A stretch of DNA of 64,000 nucleotides from Maridesulfovibrio sp050916235 (GTDB taxonomy: Bacteria > Desulfobacterota > Desulfovibrionia > Desulfovibrionales > Desulfovibrionaceae): assembly GCF_050916235.1 (NCBI RefSeq), contig NZ_CP104854.1:496001-560000 (forward strand), written 5' to 3'. Both the position numbers and the translations under genes were made by a program. Below the pieces are notes generated by a model. It worked only from the letters and a program-made list of their open reading frames with translations, was not told the DNA's origin and ran no database searches. Positions 44,010 through 52,741 of the stretch are shown one piece after another (positions within the stretch are counted from its first letter, which is position 1; every line of letters begins with the position of its first letter).

Positions 44010-45533
44010 ATGAAACGGTTTCTCTTACCCATTCTCATTCTGTCCATCTGTATGTCCCTGGGCGGATGCAGCAATTTCCAACCATCACCGCAGGAAAGGT
44101 CGGTCAAAAGCAGGGCCGCTCTCATGCGCGAGGCAACAAGCAAAAAGACAGTAACAGTTGTGCACGCTCCCTACCTCGGAGCGATTCCTGTGGAACTGGA
44201 AGACAATAAACTGCCAAAAGTTTTCTCCAGAATAGTCACCCTGAACGCTGTGGGCACGGCTCCGGAACTTGCCAAACGGATCAGTGAACTAGTGCCGCTG
44301 CACATTGAGGTCGAGCAGAATGAAAGTTCCCCGCTCACACAAAACGAGCCCACTTCCAGCGGTCCTAAAAAGTTGAAAATCAGGTACGATGGACAGCTTA
44401 AGGGACTGCTTGACTACCTGTGTGAATTCTTCGGCATGAGCTGGGAATTCGATGCGATCACTTCCAAAGTCGAGATTGCCCGTTTGCAGACCAGGACTTT
44501 CAACCTTGCCGCTGCACCGGGCAACATCAAGTACGAGTCCACCATTACCAACAAGTCCCAGACTGCAGGTAATTCCGGAAACGCCAACACCGTCAGCGGC
44601 ATAAGCCAGACCACCAAGACTTCTGACAGCGTCAGCCAGACCTCCCAGACCAACAAGGCCAGCTTTGAAGGGAATGTATGGGAAGACACCCAGAAAGCCG
44701 TTGAAGCAATGCTCACCAAAGACGGCAGGGTCGTAGTCAACGAAGCAGCCGGGCTGGTCACCGTAACCGACACAAGCACAGTTCTGCGCCGGGTTGAAAA
44801 GTACATCAAGAGCCTCAACACCAAAATGGGCCGCCAGGTGGCCCTTGCGGTTAAGGTCTGGGCTCTTGAGCTTACCCGCAACGCCGACACCGGCTTCAAT
44901 CTTGAGACAGTCCTCGAAGCAGGACAGTCAAGTTTCAGCCTGCTCGGAGGCCAGCCCTACAGCACCATTTCCGGAGCAGGAACCCTGACCGCCGCAATTC
45001 TCGACGGCAGTTGGAAGGACACCAAGCTGATGCTTCGGGCACTCCGCCAACGAGGCCGCACCACTCTGCTCACTTCCGGTTCCGGAATTGTAATGAATAA
45101 TCAGGCCCTGCCTGTTCAGGTTGTAAAGCGGGATTCATATCTCGCCGGGGTGAGCTCAACCACTACTGAAAACTCCATCCAGACTTCGGCCCTGACACCC
45201 GGAGAAGTCTCCACCGGTTTTTCCATGACCGTGATCCCGCACATCATGGATAACCGCAAGGCCATCCTGCAATACAACATCACCCTGTCCTCACTGGACT
45301 CCATGCAGGAATTCACTTCCGGAGACATGACTATCCAGCTCCCGCAGGTTTCCACCCGCAGCTTCAGCCAGCGTGTGAAGATGAAATGCGGCCAGACGCT
45401 GGTCCTTGCCGGGTTCGAGCAGGAAAGCAATCAGGATTCAAAGGGGATCGGCATAACTTCCGGCGGACTCAGCCAGCAGTATGGCAAGAGCCTGATCATC
45501 ATCACCATTGAGATGGAAAGTGCCGGGGTCTAG
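44010..45533 (+). CDS. pilN: PilN, type IVB pilus secretin lipoprotein
   Basis: A 507-residue outer-membrane secretin. It has a lipobox (SLGGC) and an N-terminal domain for PilL-type pilotins. In the C-terminal half the secretin core contains QVALAVKVWALELT and the VPG-type loop AGVSSTTTENS, then SMTVIPHIMDNRKAILQYN. A Ser/Thr/Gln-rich linker spans about 180-225. It forms the pore for the thin pilus. The ATG at 44010 follows GAGG; a GTG at 43998 would be an earlier start. Confidence 0.88.
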   Translation: MKRFLLPILILSICMSLGGCSNFQPSPQERSVKSRAALMREATSKKTVTVVHAPYLGAIPVELEDNKLPKVFSRIVTLNAVGTAPELAKRISELVPLHIEVEQNESSPLTQNEPTSSGPKKLKIRYDGQLKGLLDYLCEFFGMSWEFDAITSKVEIARLQTRTFNLAAAPGNIKYESTITNKSQTAGNSGNANTVSGISQTTKTSDSVSQTSQTNKASFEGNVWEDTQKAVEAMLTKDGRVVVNEAAGLVTVTDTSTVLRRVEKYIKSLNTKMGRQVALAVKVWALELTRNADTGFNLETVLEAGQSSFSLLGGQPYSTISGAGTLTAAILDGSWKDTKLMLRALRQRGRTTLLTSGSGIVMNNQALPVQVVKRDSYLAGVSSTTTENSIQTSALTPGEVSTGFSMTVIPHIMDNRKAILQYNITLSSLDSMQEFTSGDMTIQLPQVSTRSFSQRVKMKCGQTLVLAGFEQESNQDSKGIGITSGGLSQQYGKSLIIITIEMESAGV

Positions 45534-45535
45534 CC

Positions 45536-46780
45536 ATGCAGCAAGTAGCTATCACCAAAAACAAGCGCAGTACGAACTTTGCCATCGGCTTCTGGTGGCA
45601 GATCCTGGACGGAAACGGAGGTCGAAAGGAACTTCTCGCTCAGGCCCGAAAGCTGGCAGAGGATTTCCCGGACCGTAATTACAACTGCGTGGTTCCCAGA
45701 AAGCAGCAGTTCGGACTTGGCTCCTGCGACTCCGCCAAGCTCAGACGGTTGCCGTCTCTGGCCTGCGCACTGGTGGAGCGGTCCCGGTCCACATGGATCG
45801 GGCTGTTCCGCCTTACCGAAGAAATGTGGTGGGTCTGCGCTGTCAGCAAAAAGACCATTGTTGCTGAGGGAGACCAGTATTTCAGCTCAAGAATTGAAGC
45901 TGAAGCACACCTGAAAAGCCTCAAATCCATGTCCAACTGGGACAACAATGAAGTGATCTGCGAGACCGTGGACGAATCCATGGAGCACTTCAACGGGTTG
46001 ATCAGGATCTCCGAAAGAGTCCAGCACCTTTACAAGCAGAACCGCCGTGGACTTCTGATCTCCGCTGCGGCTTGCATCGCCCTTATGCTCATGGGCTGGC
46101 TGCTCTGGAGCCAGCATCAGCAGGAAATCCTTGAAGAGCAGCAGCGCATGGCCGCCATTGAAGCCAGACTCAGACAGAAACAGGGAAAAACCGAAGCAAA
46201 GAGTGAAAGGAACCCGGCCAGCTATTTTTCCATGGACTGGAAAGAAACGGTCCTGCCCTCATTCTTTGCAGAAAAATTCCTTGAGGCGCTCCGCCATTCC
46301 GAGCCCTACACCATGGGTTGGAAACTGGAGTCCATTATCCGCAATGGAGAAGGCATTTACATGTCCTGGCTGCATCAGCAGGGAGCCCAGTTTACCGAAC
46401 GCCCGGTCGATTCGATTCTTGGACGTCGCCCGGAACTGGCTGAGATCACAATAGCCTATCCAGTCAAAGAGCTCCGCCCGACACAGCAGCTTATTGAAAA
46501 GCCCGAAGCAACTGCAAGGCTTTACGAGCTGACCAGAATACTCGGAGCACGGTTGAACCTCAGCTGGAAGAACCCGGAAATCAAAAAGATTGGCAATTCT
46601 GAGCAGATCACCGCCCCATGGATCAAAGGGGAATGGAAACTCTCGGACCTGCCTGCGGTTTCCTCCATATCCGAGCCACTGTTCGCAACAATGGATACCA
46701 TCCCCTGCCTGGTCCTTTCCAAAATAGACCTGACCGACGGCAGATGCACCATGGAGGGCCAGATCTATGCGTCTTATTAA
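45536..46780 (+). CDS. pilO: PilO, type IVB pilus inner membrane protein
   Basis: A 414-residue protein with one membrane segment (about 175-197, GLLISAAACIALMLMGWLLW) between a cytoplasmic N-terminal domain (FAIGFWWQILDG) and a periplasmic C-terminal region. This layout fits R64-type PilO. It connects the secretin and ATPase parts of the pilus machine. It overlaps pilP by 14 bases. Confidence 0.8.
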   Translation: MQQVAITKNKRSTNFAIGFWWQILDGNGGRKELLAQARKLAEDFPDRNYNCVVPRKQQFGLGSCDSAKLRRLPSLACALVERSRSTWIGLFRLTEEMWWVCAVSKKTIVAEGDQYFSSRIEAEAHLKSLKSMSNWDNNEVICETVDESMEHFNGLIRISERVQHLYKQNRRGLLISAAACIALMLMGWLLWSQHQQEILEEQQRMAAIEARLRQKQGKTEAKSERNPASYFSMDWKETVLPSFFAEKFLEALRHSEPYTMGWKLESIIRNGEGIYMSWLHQQGAQFTERPVDSILGRRPELAEITIAYPVKELRPTQQLIEKPEATARLYELTRILGARLNLSWKNPEIKKIGNSEQITAPWIKGEWKLSDLPAVSSISEPLFATMDTIPCLVLSKIDLTDGRCTMEGQIYASY

Positions 46781-47570
46781 CCTCGCCATCTTCATGCTGA
46801 TGTTGTCTTCCTCTCCGGCTCTTTCGCAGGATGCTGGAAACTTTCCCGGCAACTCGACTGAGCCACTGGTATCAGCTCCAGGCAATGCCTCGACATCCTC
46901 TGCGGCTCCGGCCAATGCGACAAACGCAACGGTTTCAAACGGAACCATCTCCAATGCAACCAGAGCAATGCAGGATCTTCTAACTGGCTCAAGAAACAGG
47001 ACTGCATCCAACATTCCTGCCTTCTATGAAGGAACAAACAGCACCAACTGCACCGGCAATGCATCCGTATCCAACACGGGCAACGGAACTGCAACCATGG
47101 GCACAGAACAGCTTGAAAATAAACCGGATACGGACGCTGTAGAAGGATCAAATCAGACATCCGCTGAACCTGATGCTAATCGGCAGTCTATTTCCGGCCC
47201 GCCGTACGTCTCCCTTGAGACCCTAAGTGCCCTGCGTTCTCAGCTCGATGTGCTGGAGGTTCAGGTCAAGATCGCAGCGCAGCAGAAGAAGCTGCAGGAG
47301 CTGACCGTCCCCATGCTTCCGGCCATTACTGCCACTGCAGGGAAAAGCAGCAAGAAGGCAGCTGCAAAAGGCTGCCGCCCGGTCTGGCCCAGAATTGTTT
47401 CCATTCAGGGTGTGGACGGCAGACTTTCAGCCACCCTTGTGAGTCCCGACGGATTGCAGATTGTGACCAGAGGGGACAAGGCCGGACCCGGCAACATCAT
47501 TTCCATCACCCCGAACAAAGTCCTGGTCCGTTTCGACGGCAGGGATGTGGCCTTGAAATTCAAGGAGTAA
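46767..47570 (+). CDS. pilP: PilP, type IVB pilus protein with sequon-rich linker
   Basis: A 267-residue exported protein. A signal peptide (AIFMLMLSSSPALS) is followed by a low-complexity stretch to residue ~135 with 12 N-x-S/T sequons. A coiled coil follows (about 148-175), then the PilP domain at about 200-265, CRPVWPRIVSIQGVDG and SPDGLQIVTRGDK. PilP proteins link the inner-membrane platform with the secretin. The linker composition is very unusual; see findings. Confidence 0.82.
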   Translation: MRLINLAIFMLMLSSSPALSQDAGNFPGNSTEPLVSAPGNASTSSAAPANATNATVSNGTISNATRAMQDLLTGSRNRTASNIPAFYEGTNSTNCTGNASVSNTGNGTATMGTEQLENKPDTDAVEGSNQTSAEPDANRQSISGPPYVSLETLSALRSQLDVLEVQVKIAAQQKKLQELTVPMLPAITATAGKSSKKAAAKGCRPVWPRIVSIQGVDGRLSATLVSPDGLQIVTRGDKAGPGNIISITPNKVLVRFDGRDVALKFKE

Positions 47571-47573
47571 ACA

Positions 47574-49178
47574 ATGACCAACAACGAAATTCCAAAAGAC
47601 CTGCAGGAACGAGTCCTCTTCCTCGACGGCGTGATCTACATCTCTGCGGAGATGGAAGATGATGCGCATCTGATGTCGTTCCTAAGTTACGCCTCTCGCA
47701 AGGGCTTCAAGGAAACCAAACGTCTCGAAGCCAATGAATTCCAGAAGCTTCGCAAGAAGCATTACACCAAGGCCGAGACCAGCAGCGACATTCAGGCCCT
47801 TGCGGTGCGAATCATCGCCGATGCCTTTGAACAGGGCGCGTCCGACATCCATCTCACCGATGAGGGGCCTTTCGCTTCCATCAAATTCCGCAGGCTGGGC
47901 ATGGTTCAGGACCACAGGCAGCTCATGGGCGAAATCGGCCGCAAGGTGATTGTGGCCATCTACCAGACCATGTCCAACCAGACCGATTCTACCTTCGTAC
48001 CCAGCGAAAGACAGGACGGCAGGATAGTAAACAGTGATTTCCTCCCGACCGATGTCCATTCGATCCGCATCCACACCGAGCCGCTCGAATGTTCCATGGC
48101 TGAAAACGGAACCGGAACATTCATGGCCCTGCGGTTGCTCTATGACCGCACCACCGCCAAGGGCAAACTTCCTGAACGGCTCAGTACCCTCGGCTATTCC
48201 GACCGGCATATCCGCCGTTTCCAGTTTCTGACCCAGAGGTCCGGACTTACCCTGCTGTCCGGTCCTACCGGTCACGGGAAAAGTACCGCCCTCAAACATG
48301 TCATGGAAAGCATGGCGGAAGAGAATCCTGAAAAGAACTACCTCGCCATTGAAGACCCGCCGGAATACCCGCTGGAGCGGGTCAAGCAGGTCCGGGTGAG
48401 CACCAGCGACCAGGACGAAAACAGGGGCGCGGCCTACCGCAACGCCATTGCCGGAGCCATGCGTTCCGACCCTGATGTTATCATGATCGGTGAAATCCGC
48501 TTTCCGGAAGCTGCTTCCGCTGCTCTGGACGCTGCCCAGACCGGTCACGGGGTGTGGACAACAGTTCACGCAAACTCGGCCTTCGGGATCATCCAGAGAA
48601 TGGTTTCCCTACTGCGTGCTGCACACTACCCGGACCCGCTCGAGTACCTCTGCGACCATACCGTGCTTTCCGGCCTGCATCACCAAAGGCTGGTTCCGGT
48701 TCTCTGCCCCAATTGCAAGATGCCCATCAAGGACATGACCGCCCTTGCAGCAGACAACGAACTGCGCCGCAAGTGCCTTCCTGAACCGGTCCTGAACCGC
48801 CTTTTCCGGGCAGTTGATGACATGCAACTGGTGCACATCAGAGGCGAAGGCTGCGCCGAGTGTTCCGGCATGGGCATCATCGGCCAGACCGTGGCCGCAG
48901 AGATGGTCACCACCGACCATGTGATCCTCAAGGCCATCCGTGCAGGAAACATGGAGGCTGCATACAAACACTGGCGGCATGAGCAGAATGGCCAGACCTT
49001 CGTCAGCCATGCCATCGACCTCATCCAGGACGGAATAATCGACCCTTACCTCACCGAACTCAGACTCGGTGTGCCCCTGAACTACGCCAAGGCCTTTGAT
49101 GACTTCAACCTGTCATCCAAGGATCTGGATGAGCTGGCCGGTTCCAAGACAGTGGAGGCTCCCAATGCACATTTCTGA
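47574..49178 (+). CDS. pilQ: PilQ, type IVB pilus assembly ATPase
   Basis: A 534-residue GspE/PilB-type ATPase. Walker A is GPTGHGKSTALK (about residues 228-239) and Walker B VIMIGEIRFPEAAS. The His box TVHANSAFG and two paired cysteines (CPNCK and CAEC) near 380-435 are typical. It drives pilin assembly with the PilR platform protein. It overlaps pilR by 14 bases. Confidence 0.92.
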   Translation: MTNNEIPKDLQERVLFLDGVIYISAEMEDDAHLMSFLSYASRKGFKETKRLEANEFQKLRKKHYTKAETSSDIQALAVRIIADAFEQGASDIHLTDEGPFASIKFRRLGMVQDHRQLMGEIGRKVIVAIYQTMSNQTDSTFVPSERQDGRIVNSDFLPTDVHSIRIHTEPLECSMAENGTGTFMALRLLYDRTTAKGKLPERLSTLGYSDRHIRRFQFLTQRSGLTLLSGPTGHGKSTALKHVMESMAEENPEKNYLAIEDPPEYPLERVKQVRVSTSDQDENRGAAYRNAIAGAMRSDPDVIMIGEIRFPEAASAALDAAQTGHGVWTTVHANSAFGIIQRMVSLLRAAHYPDPLEYLCDHTVLSGLHHQRLVPVLCPNCKMPIKDMTALAADNELRRKCLPEPVLNRLFRAVDDMQLVHIRGEGCAECSGMGIIGQTVAAEMVTTDHVILKAIRAGNMEAAYKHWRHEQNGQTFVSHAIDLIQDGIIDPYLTELRLGVPLNYAKAFDDFNLSSKDLDELAGSKTVEAPNAHF

Positions 49179-50235
49179 TTTTACAGGAATCCTTGCAAAG
49201 CTGTTCTTCTCCCAGCCGGTACGGATCAGGGTATACCGCAAGCTTGCGGCCATGACCCGGCACGGAGTCAGTGTGGCCGAGGCCATCAGCTACATTGAAG
49301 AACGGCACGCCAAGCAGAAGAGCCCACTTACACCTGTGCTGGCTGAAGTGTCAGCCCGCATCCATTCCGGGAACAAAATTCATGAAGCCCTGAGCGGTTT
49401 CATACCCGCCGAGGAAGCCATGCTGATCCGGAGCGGCGAGAACTCCGGAAAGCTTTACGAGGCCCTTGATCTTTCCGTGCGCCTCATCAAGGCCCGGTTG
49501 AAGATCGTCAGCTCCATGTGGAAGGCCCTGAGCTATCCGGTTCTTCTGATCCTCGCCGTGATCGCGCTCTTACTGGTGCTTTCCCGGTATGTGGTTCCGA
49601 AGCTTTCCGAGCTGTCCGATCCGGCCCGCTGGATGGGTAGCGCAAAGACCCTTTATCAGGTCGCCGGATTCGTGGACTCCACTGCCGGAACAGTCCTGCT
49701 TGCCGGACTTGTGCTTCTCTTCCTTCTCTCACTGGCGACCATCAGGATCTGGACCGGCAGGCTGCGCGTCAATGTTGACGGCATCCCACCGTGGTCATTT
49801 TACCGGCTGATCATCGGCAGCCTCTGGCTGTTCACCCTCTCAACCCTGATGAAGTCCGGAATTCAGCTTTCCCAGGCAATGAACGACATGCTGGCAACTC
49901 CCGGTTCCAGTCCATGGCTCAAGGAAAGGCTCAACTCGGTCAAGGCCCAGTTAAATCTTGGCAAAGGCCTCGGCCAGGCCCTGGACGATTCCGGTTACCG
50001 TTTCCCGGCCCAGATCATCATCGAAGATCTGCGAGTCTATTCCAAGCTTCCCGGCTTCGACGCACAGCTTCACCTCATAGCCGAGGAATGGCTGGAAGAA
50101 GGCATGGAAACCATCAAGACCCAGGCCAAGGTCATCAACATCGTCTGCATCATCAGCATCAGTTCCATGATCTCCAGTATCGTTCTGGCGGTCACTTCCC
50201 TTCAGCAGCAACTCGGTCAAACCATGGGATATTAA
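49165..50235 (+). CDS. pilR: PilR, type IVB pilus inner-membrane platform protein
   Basis: A 356-residue GspF/PilC-family protein. Each half has the T2SF pattern (TRHGVSVAEAIS and SGIQLSQAMN), with membrane spans near 125-145, 170-195 and 325-345. It couples the assembly ATPase to pilin insertion. The start at 49165 has GGAGG upstream. It is followed by the pilin genes. Confidence 0.9.
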   Translation: MHISDFTGILAKLFFSQPVRIRVYRKLAAMTRHGVSVAEAISYIEERHAKQKSPLTPVLAEVSARIHSGNKIHEALSGFIPAEEAMLIRSGENSGKLYEALDLSVRLIKARLKIVSSMWKALSYPVLLILAVIALLLVLSRYVVPKLSELSDPARWMGSAKTLYQVAGFVDSTAGTVLLAGLVLLFLLSLATIRIWTGRLRVNVDGIPPWSFYRLIIGSLWLFTLSTLMKSGIQLSQAMNDMLATPGSSPWLKERLNSVKAQLNLGKGLGQALDDSGYRFPAQIIIEDLRVYSKLPGFDAQLHLIAEEWLEEGMETIKTQAKVINIVCIISISSMISSIVLAVTSLQQQLGQTMGY

Positions 50236-50245
50236 GGAGAACCAA

Positions 50246-50725
50246 ATGACTTTACTCGAAACAATAGGCGCATTGCTCATCGGACTCATCGTGCTCGGCG
50301 GTTCCGGCTATATGCTTTCAAAAGGAATCGACAACGACAAGATAGCCAAGGCGGAACAGAACCTCTCCACCTTCCGCCTGGACGTCAAGAACCTTTATCA
50401 GGGCGAGCCTGACTTTGCCGGACTCACCACTGACATTGCCGTGACCAACGAAGCCGTGCCCGACGGCATGATCAAGAGCAGCGGAGAAGTTCGTAACGTC
50501 TGGAACGGAGCGGTTGCTGTCGCTGCCGGAACCGATCCGACCACCTTCACTATCACGCACAACAGCGTGCCGGAATATGCCTGCGTCAAGCTCGCAACAT
50601 TTCAGGCCGGTTCATGGGTCTCAGTCACTGTCAACGGAGTGGAAATCGACCAGGCAAGCGGAATGGTCGCCGCCATCACCGAACAGCTTGCCGACACCAA
50701 CACCATCGTCTTCACCTCCAACTAG
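50246..50725 (+). CDS. pilS: PilS, major pilin, leader peptide not visible
   Basis: A 159-residue type IVB pilin. The N-terminus MTLLETIGALLIGLIVLGG is the usual hydrophobic helix with Glu at +5 counted from M1. An AAGGAG lies 5 bases before the ATG and no upstream in-frame start exists, so the usual basic leader is absent. The C-terminal half is a variable globular domain ending in NTIVFTSN, and its cysteine count is low. It is the predicted thin-pilus subunit. Confidence 0.82.
   Translation: MTLLETIGALLIGLIVLGGSGYMLSKGIDNDKIAKAEQNLSTFRLDVKNLYQGEPDFAGLTTDIAVTNEAVPDGMIKSSGEVRNVWNGAVAVAAGTDPTTFTITHNSVPEYACVKLATFQAGSWVSVTVNGVEIDQASGMVAAITEQLADTNTIVFTSN
50695..50725 (+). repeat. 31-bp direct repeat, copy 1 (pilin 3' end)
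   Basis: The last ten codons plus stop of pilS, identical to 51222-51252 at the end of the second pilin gene. Confidence 0.95.
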
Positions 50726-50748
50726 TAATTCATAACACGGAGAGCCTC

Positions 50749-51252
50749 ATGGAATTTACGAACATGCCTTTGATAAGCCAGATTGAAATAATTTTAGTCA
50801 GTTTAATCGCAATGGGATGCACTGCATATATAGCATTCATCACTCCGAAGATTTTAAGTTTAAAAGCAGAAGCCAAAGTAGCAACAATGAACACATTGGC
50901 ATATGCATGCACACAATCAATCAATTTAATACGTATTTCAGCAATGGAATATAGATACCAAAATGCAGGAAAGTATTCTGGAATTAATATGGATAGAATT
51001 TCTATCCAACCTACATATCAACACAATGAGAACATATCTATCTCATCTACAGACGAAGGAAACAGCTTCATCCTTACATATTCACACCTCAGCGCATTCA
51101 AATGTTCCATGGTTATAATTCTGCAATCTCAATTCTGGAAAAGTATCTCCTTAAACGGGGAAGAGTTGGATCAGGATAGGATCACTCCATCATTTCTTTC
51201 TGGATTTGGACTCAAAGAGTTCACCAACACCATCGTCTTCACCTCCAACTAG
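50749..51252 (+). CDS. Second pilin-like protein, AT-rich gene
   Basis: A 167-residue protein with an N-terminal hydrophobic helix (about 8-33) and a C-terminus identical to PilS in the last nine residues. Its body is unrelated in sequence and its codons are much more AT-rich than those of its neighbours, which points to recent acquisition. The ATG has GGAG upstream. It could be an alternative major pilin or a minor pilin. Confidence 0.7.
   Translation: MEFTNMPLISQIEIILVSLIAMGCTAYIAFITPKILSLKAEAKVATMNTLAYACTQSINLIRISAMEYRYQNAGKYSGINMDRISIQPTYQHNENISISSTDEGNSFILTYSHLSAFKCSMVIILQSQFWKSISLNGEELDQDRITPSFLSGFGLKEFTNTIVFTSN
51222..51252 (+). repeat. 31-bp direct repeat, copy 2 (second pilin 3' end)
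   Basis: Exact copy of 50695-50725 with unrelated flanking DNA. It is rich in C and codes for the same residues in the same frame. Confidence 0.95.
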
Positions 51253-51264
51253 CAGAGGCTTCAA

Positions 51265-52245
51265 ATGACACTCAAAAGTGTATCATTCACGGATTTGATT
51301 CTCCATGAGAGCGGGGAGGCTTTCATGAAAGGCTGTGACAGCTGCGGCCAGAAACTTGTCCCCTGCGCGGAGGACACCAAGAAGGAAATCCAGCTCCTTC
51401 ACAGGGAGGTCCTCAAAGTCCATGAAGAAAGTGGACGGCACACTTTCCGGGTAATGCATGAAGAAATCGGCTACCGGGTGGCCCTTTACGAAGGAGTCTA
51501 CTGGGGAAGCGGTAAGGTCTTCTTCCTGCGCAAGATTCAGGCGAACGTCGACCCGTTCAACACTATCGGGATGCCTGCTCCGCTTGCGGGCTGGCTGCTC
51601 GCAGAACAGCAGAGCAAGGGGCTTGTGCTTTTTACCGGGGCACAGGCCTCCGGCAAGACTTTCAGTGCATCATCACTTGTTGCCACCCGCCTTGCAATGC
51701 TCGGTGGCCATGCGGTCAGTTTTGAAAACCCAGCAGAAATGCCGCTGGACGGCAAGCACGGCGAGTTCGGTTTCTGTTTCCAGGCTGAAATTGAACGCGA
51801 AGAGGATCTGGCTGAAGCCATCGAGCGTTCACACCGTTTCGCCTCACCTAATATCATCTATATAGGCGAGATCAGATCCAAGCATGCGGCAAGCGAGGCT
51901 CTGCGCGTCTGCCTTGGCTCCGACAAACAGATCGTCATCGCCACCCTGCACGGCTTCGACCTCGTTGCAGCCCTTGAAAGACTTGTGACTATGGCCCGCG
52001 AAATAGACGGAGATGTTGCCAGCCAGAACCTTGCCCAGGGATTGCTGGCAGTTATCCACCAGCAGCTCGAACAGGACGCAGACGGTCGAAAGGTTCTGCG
52101 CGTGCCTCAGTTCCTGCTCGCTCCCTTCACCGAAAACCACAAAGGACTTCGCGCCAAGATCCAGAACGGCGAGCTGGCCGGGCTGCAGGAAGAAATGCGC
52201 GAACAAAAGAACCGCATCCAATTCGGAGGCATTGATTCCATATGA
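51265..52245 (+). CDS. PilT-like ATPase of the pilus cluster
   Basis: A 326-residue PilT/GspE-type ATPase. Walker A is GAQASGKTFSAS (about residues 124-135) and the Walker B region is PNIIYIGEIRSKHAASEAL. It ends with acidic and basic helices. As a second ATPase beside PilQ it could power pilus retraction, which R64 does not have in this form. The start has GGCT only, so initiation is weak. Confidence 0.72.
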   Translation: MTLKSVSFTDLILHESGEAFMKGCDSCGQKLVPCAEDTKKEIQLLHREVLKVHEESGRHTFRVMHEEIGYRVALYEGVYWGSGKVFFLRKIQANVDPFNTIGMPAPLAGWLLAEQQSKGLVLFTGAQASGKTFSASSLVATRLAMLGGHAVSFENPAEMPLDGKHGEFGFCFQAEIEREEDLAEAIERSHRFASPNIIYIGEIRSKHAASEALRVCLGSDKQIVIATLHGFDLVAALERLVTMAREIDGDVASQNLAQGLLAVIHQQLEQDADGRKVLRVPQFLLAPFTENHKGLRAKIQNGELAGLQEEMREQKNRIQFGGIDSI

Positions 52246-52670
52246 AGATGCTCGCGATCCTGTTCACCATTCTTGGGGTTATGGCCCTTGTTACCGCAGA
52301 AAACAGTTTTTCTCCTCAAGCTATCAAGGCTGAATCCGTGGCGACAAACTACGGGGTCTACCGCAATGCCGTGAACAAGTTTGCCACTGGTAATGCCAGT
52401 ATAGCAGCCGGTGAAATTTCCGAGTCACTCCTTGACCTGCCGTCCGGCTGGAAGGCCATTCGTAGCTGGGCCAACCGGCTGGACGGCGGGAATCTATATG
52501 TATGGGGGCCGGTCAACAGCATCGAGGCGGAGCAGATCAGGGAACTGTTCTTGAACAGCTACGCCATAGGCATCAAACGGGACGGTGCGCTGCTCAACAA
52601 CCACGGAACAGGCGTCGCCCTGCCCGGGTTCATACCGGAAGGCAGTATTGTCAGCGTGATTACCCCATAA
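52242..52670 (+). CDS. pilM: PilM-like type IVB pilus protein
   Basis: A 142-residue protein with an N-terminal hydrophobic anchor or signal (AILFTILGVMALVTA) and a small periplasmic domain (SGWKAIRSWANRLDGGNLYVWG). Its size and position match R64-type PilM. It overlaps the ATPase gene by 4 bases. The function in pilus assembly is unclear. Confidence 0.7.
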   Translation: MKMLAILFTILGVMALVTAENSFSPQAIKAESVATNYGVYRNAVNKFATGNASIAAGEISESLLDLPSGWKAIRSWANRLDGGNLYVWGPVNSIEAEQIRELFLNSYAIGIKRDGALLNNHGTGVALPGFIPEGSIVSVITP

Positions 52671-52741
52671 GGGGGATCTGATTCGATTCGCGTTTTTGAA
52701 GATCGCATTTCGAATCCCTAATGGTGAGACGAGGAACATAT

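Noticed and set aside
48000..52400. Long antisense frames opposite the pil genes
   Set aside because: They mirror the GC-rich third positions of the real genes, have no ribosome sites and match no motif.
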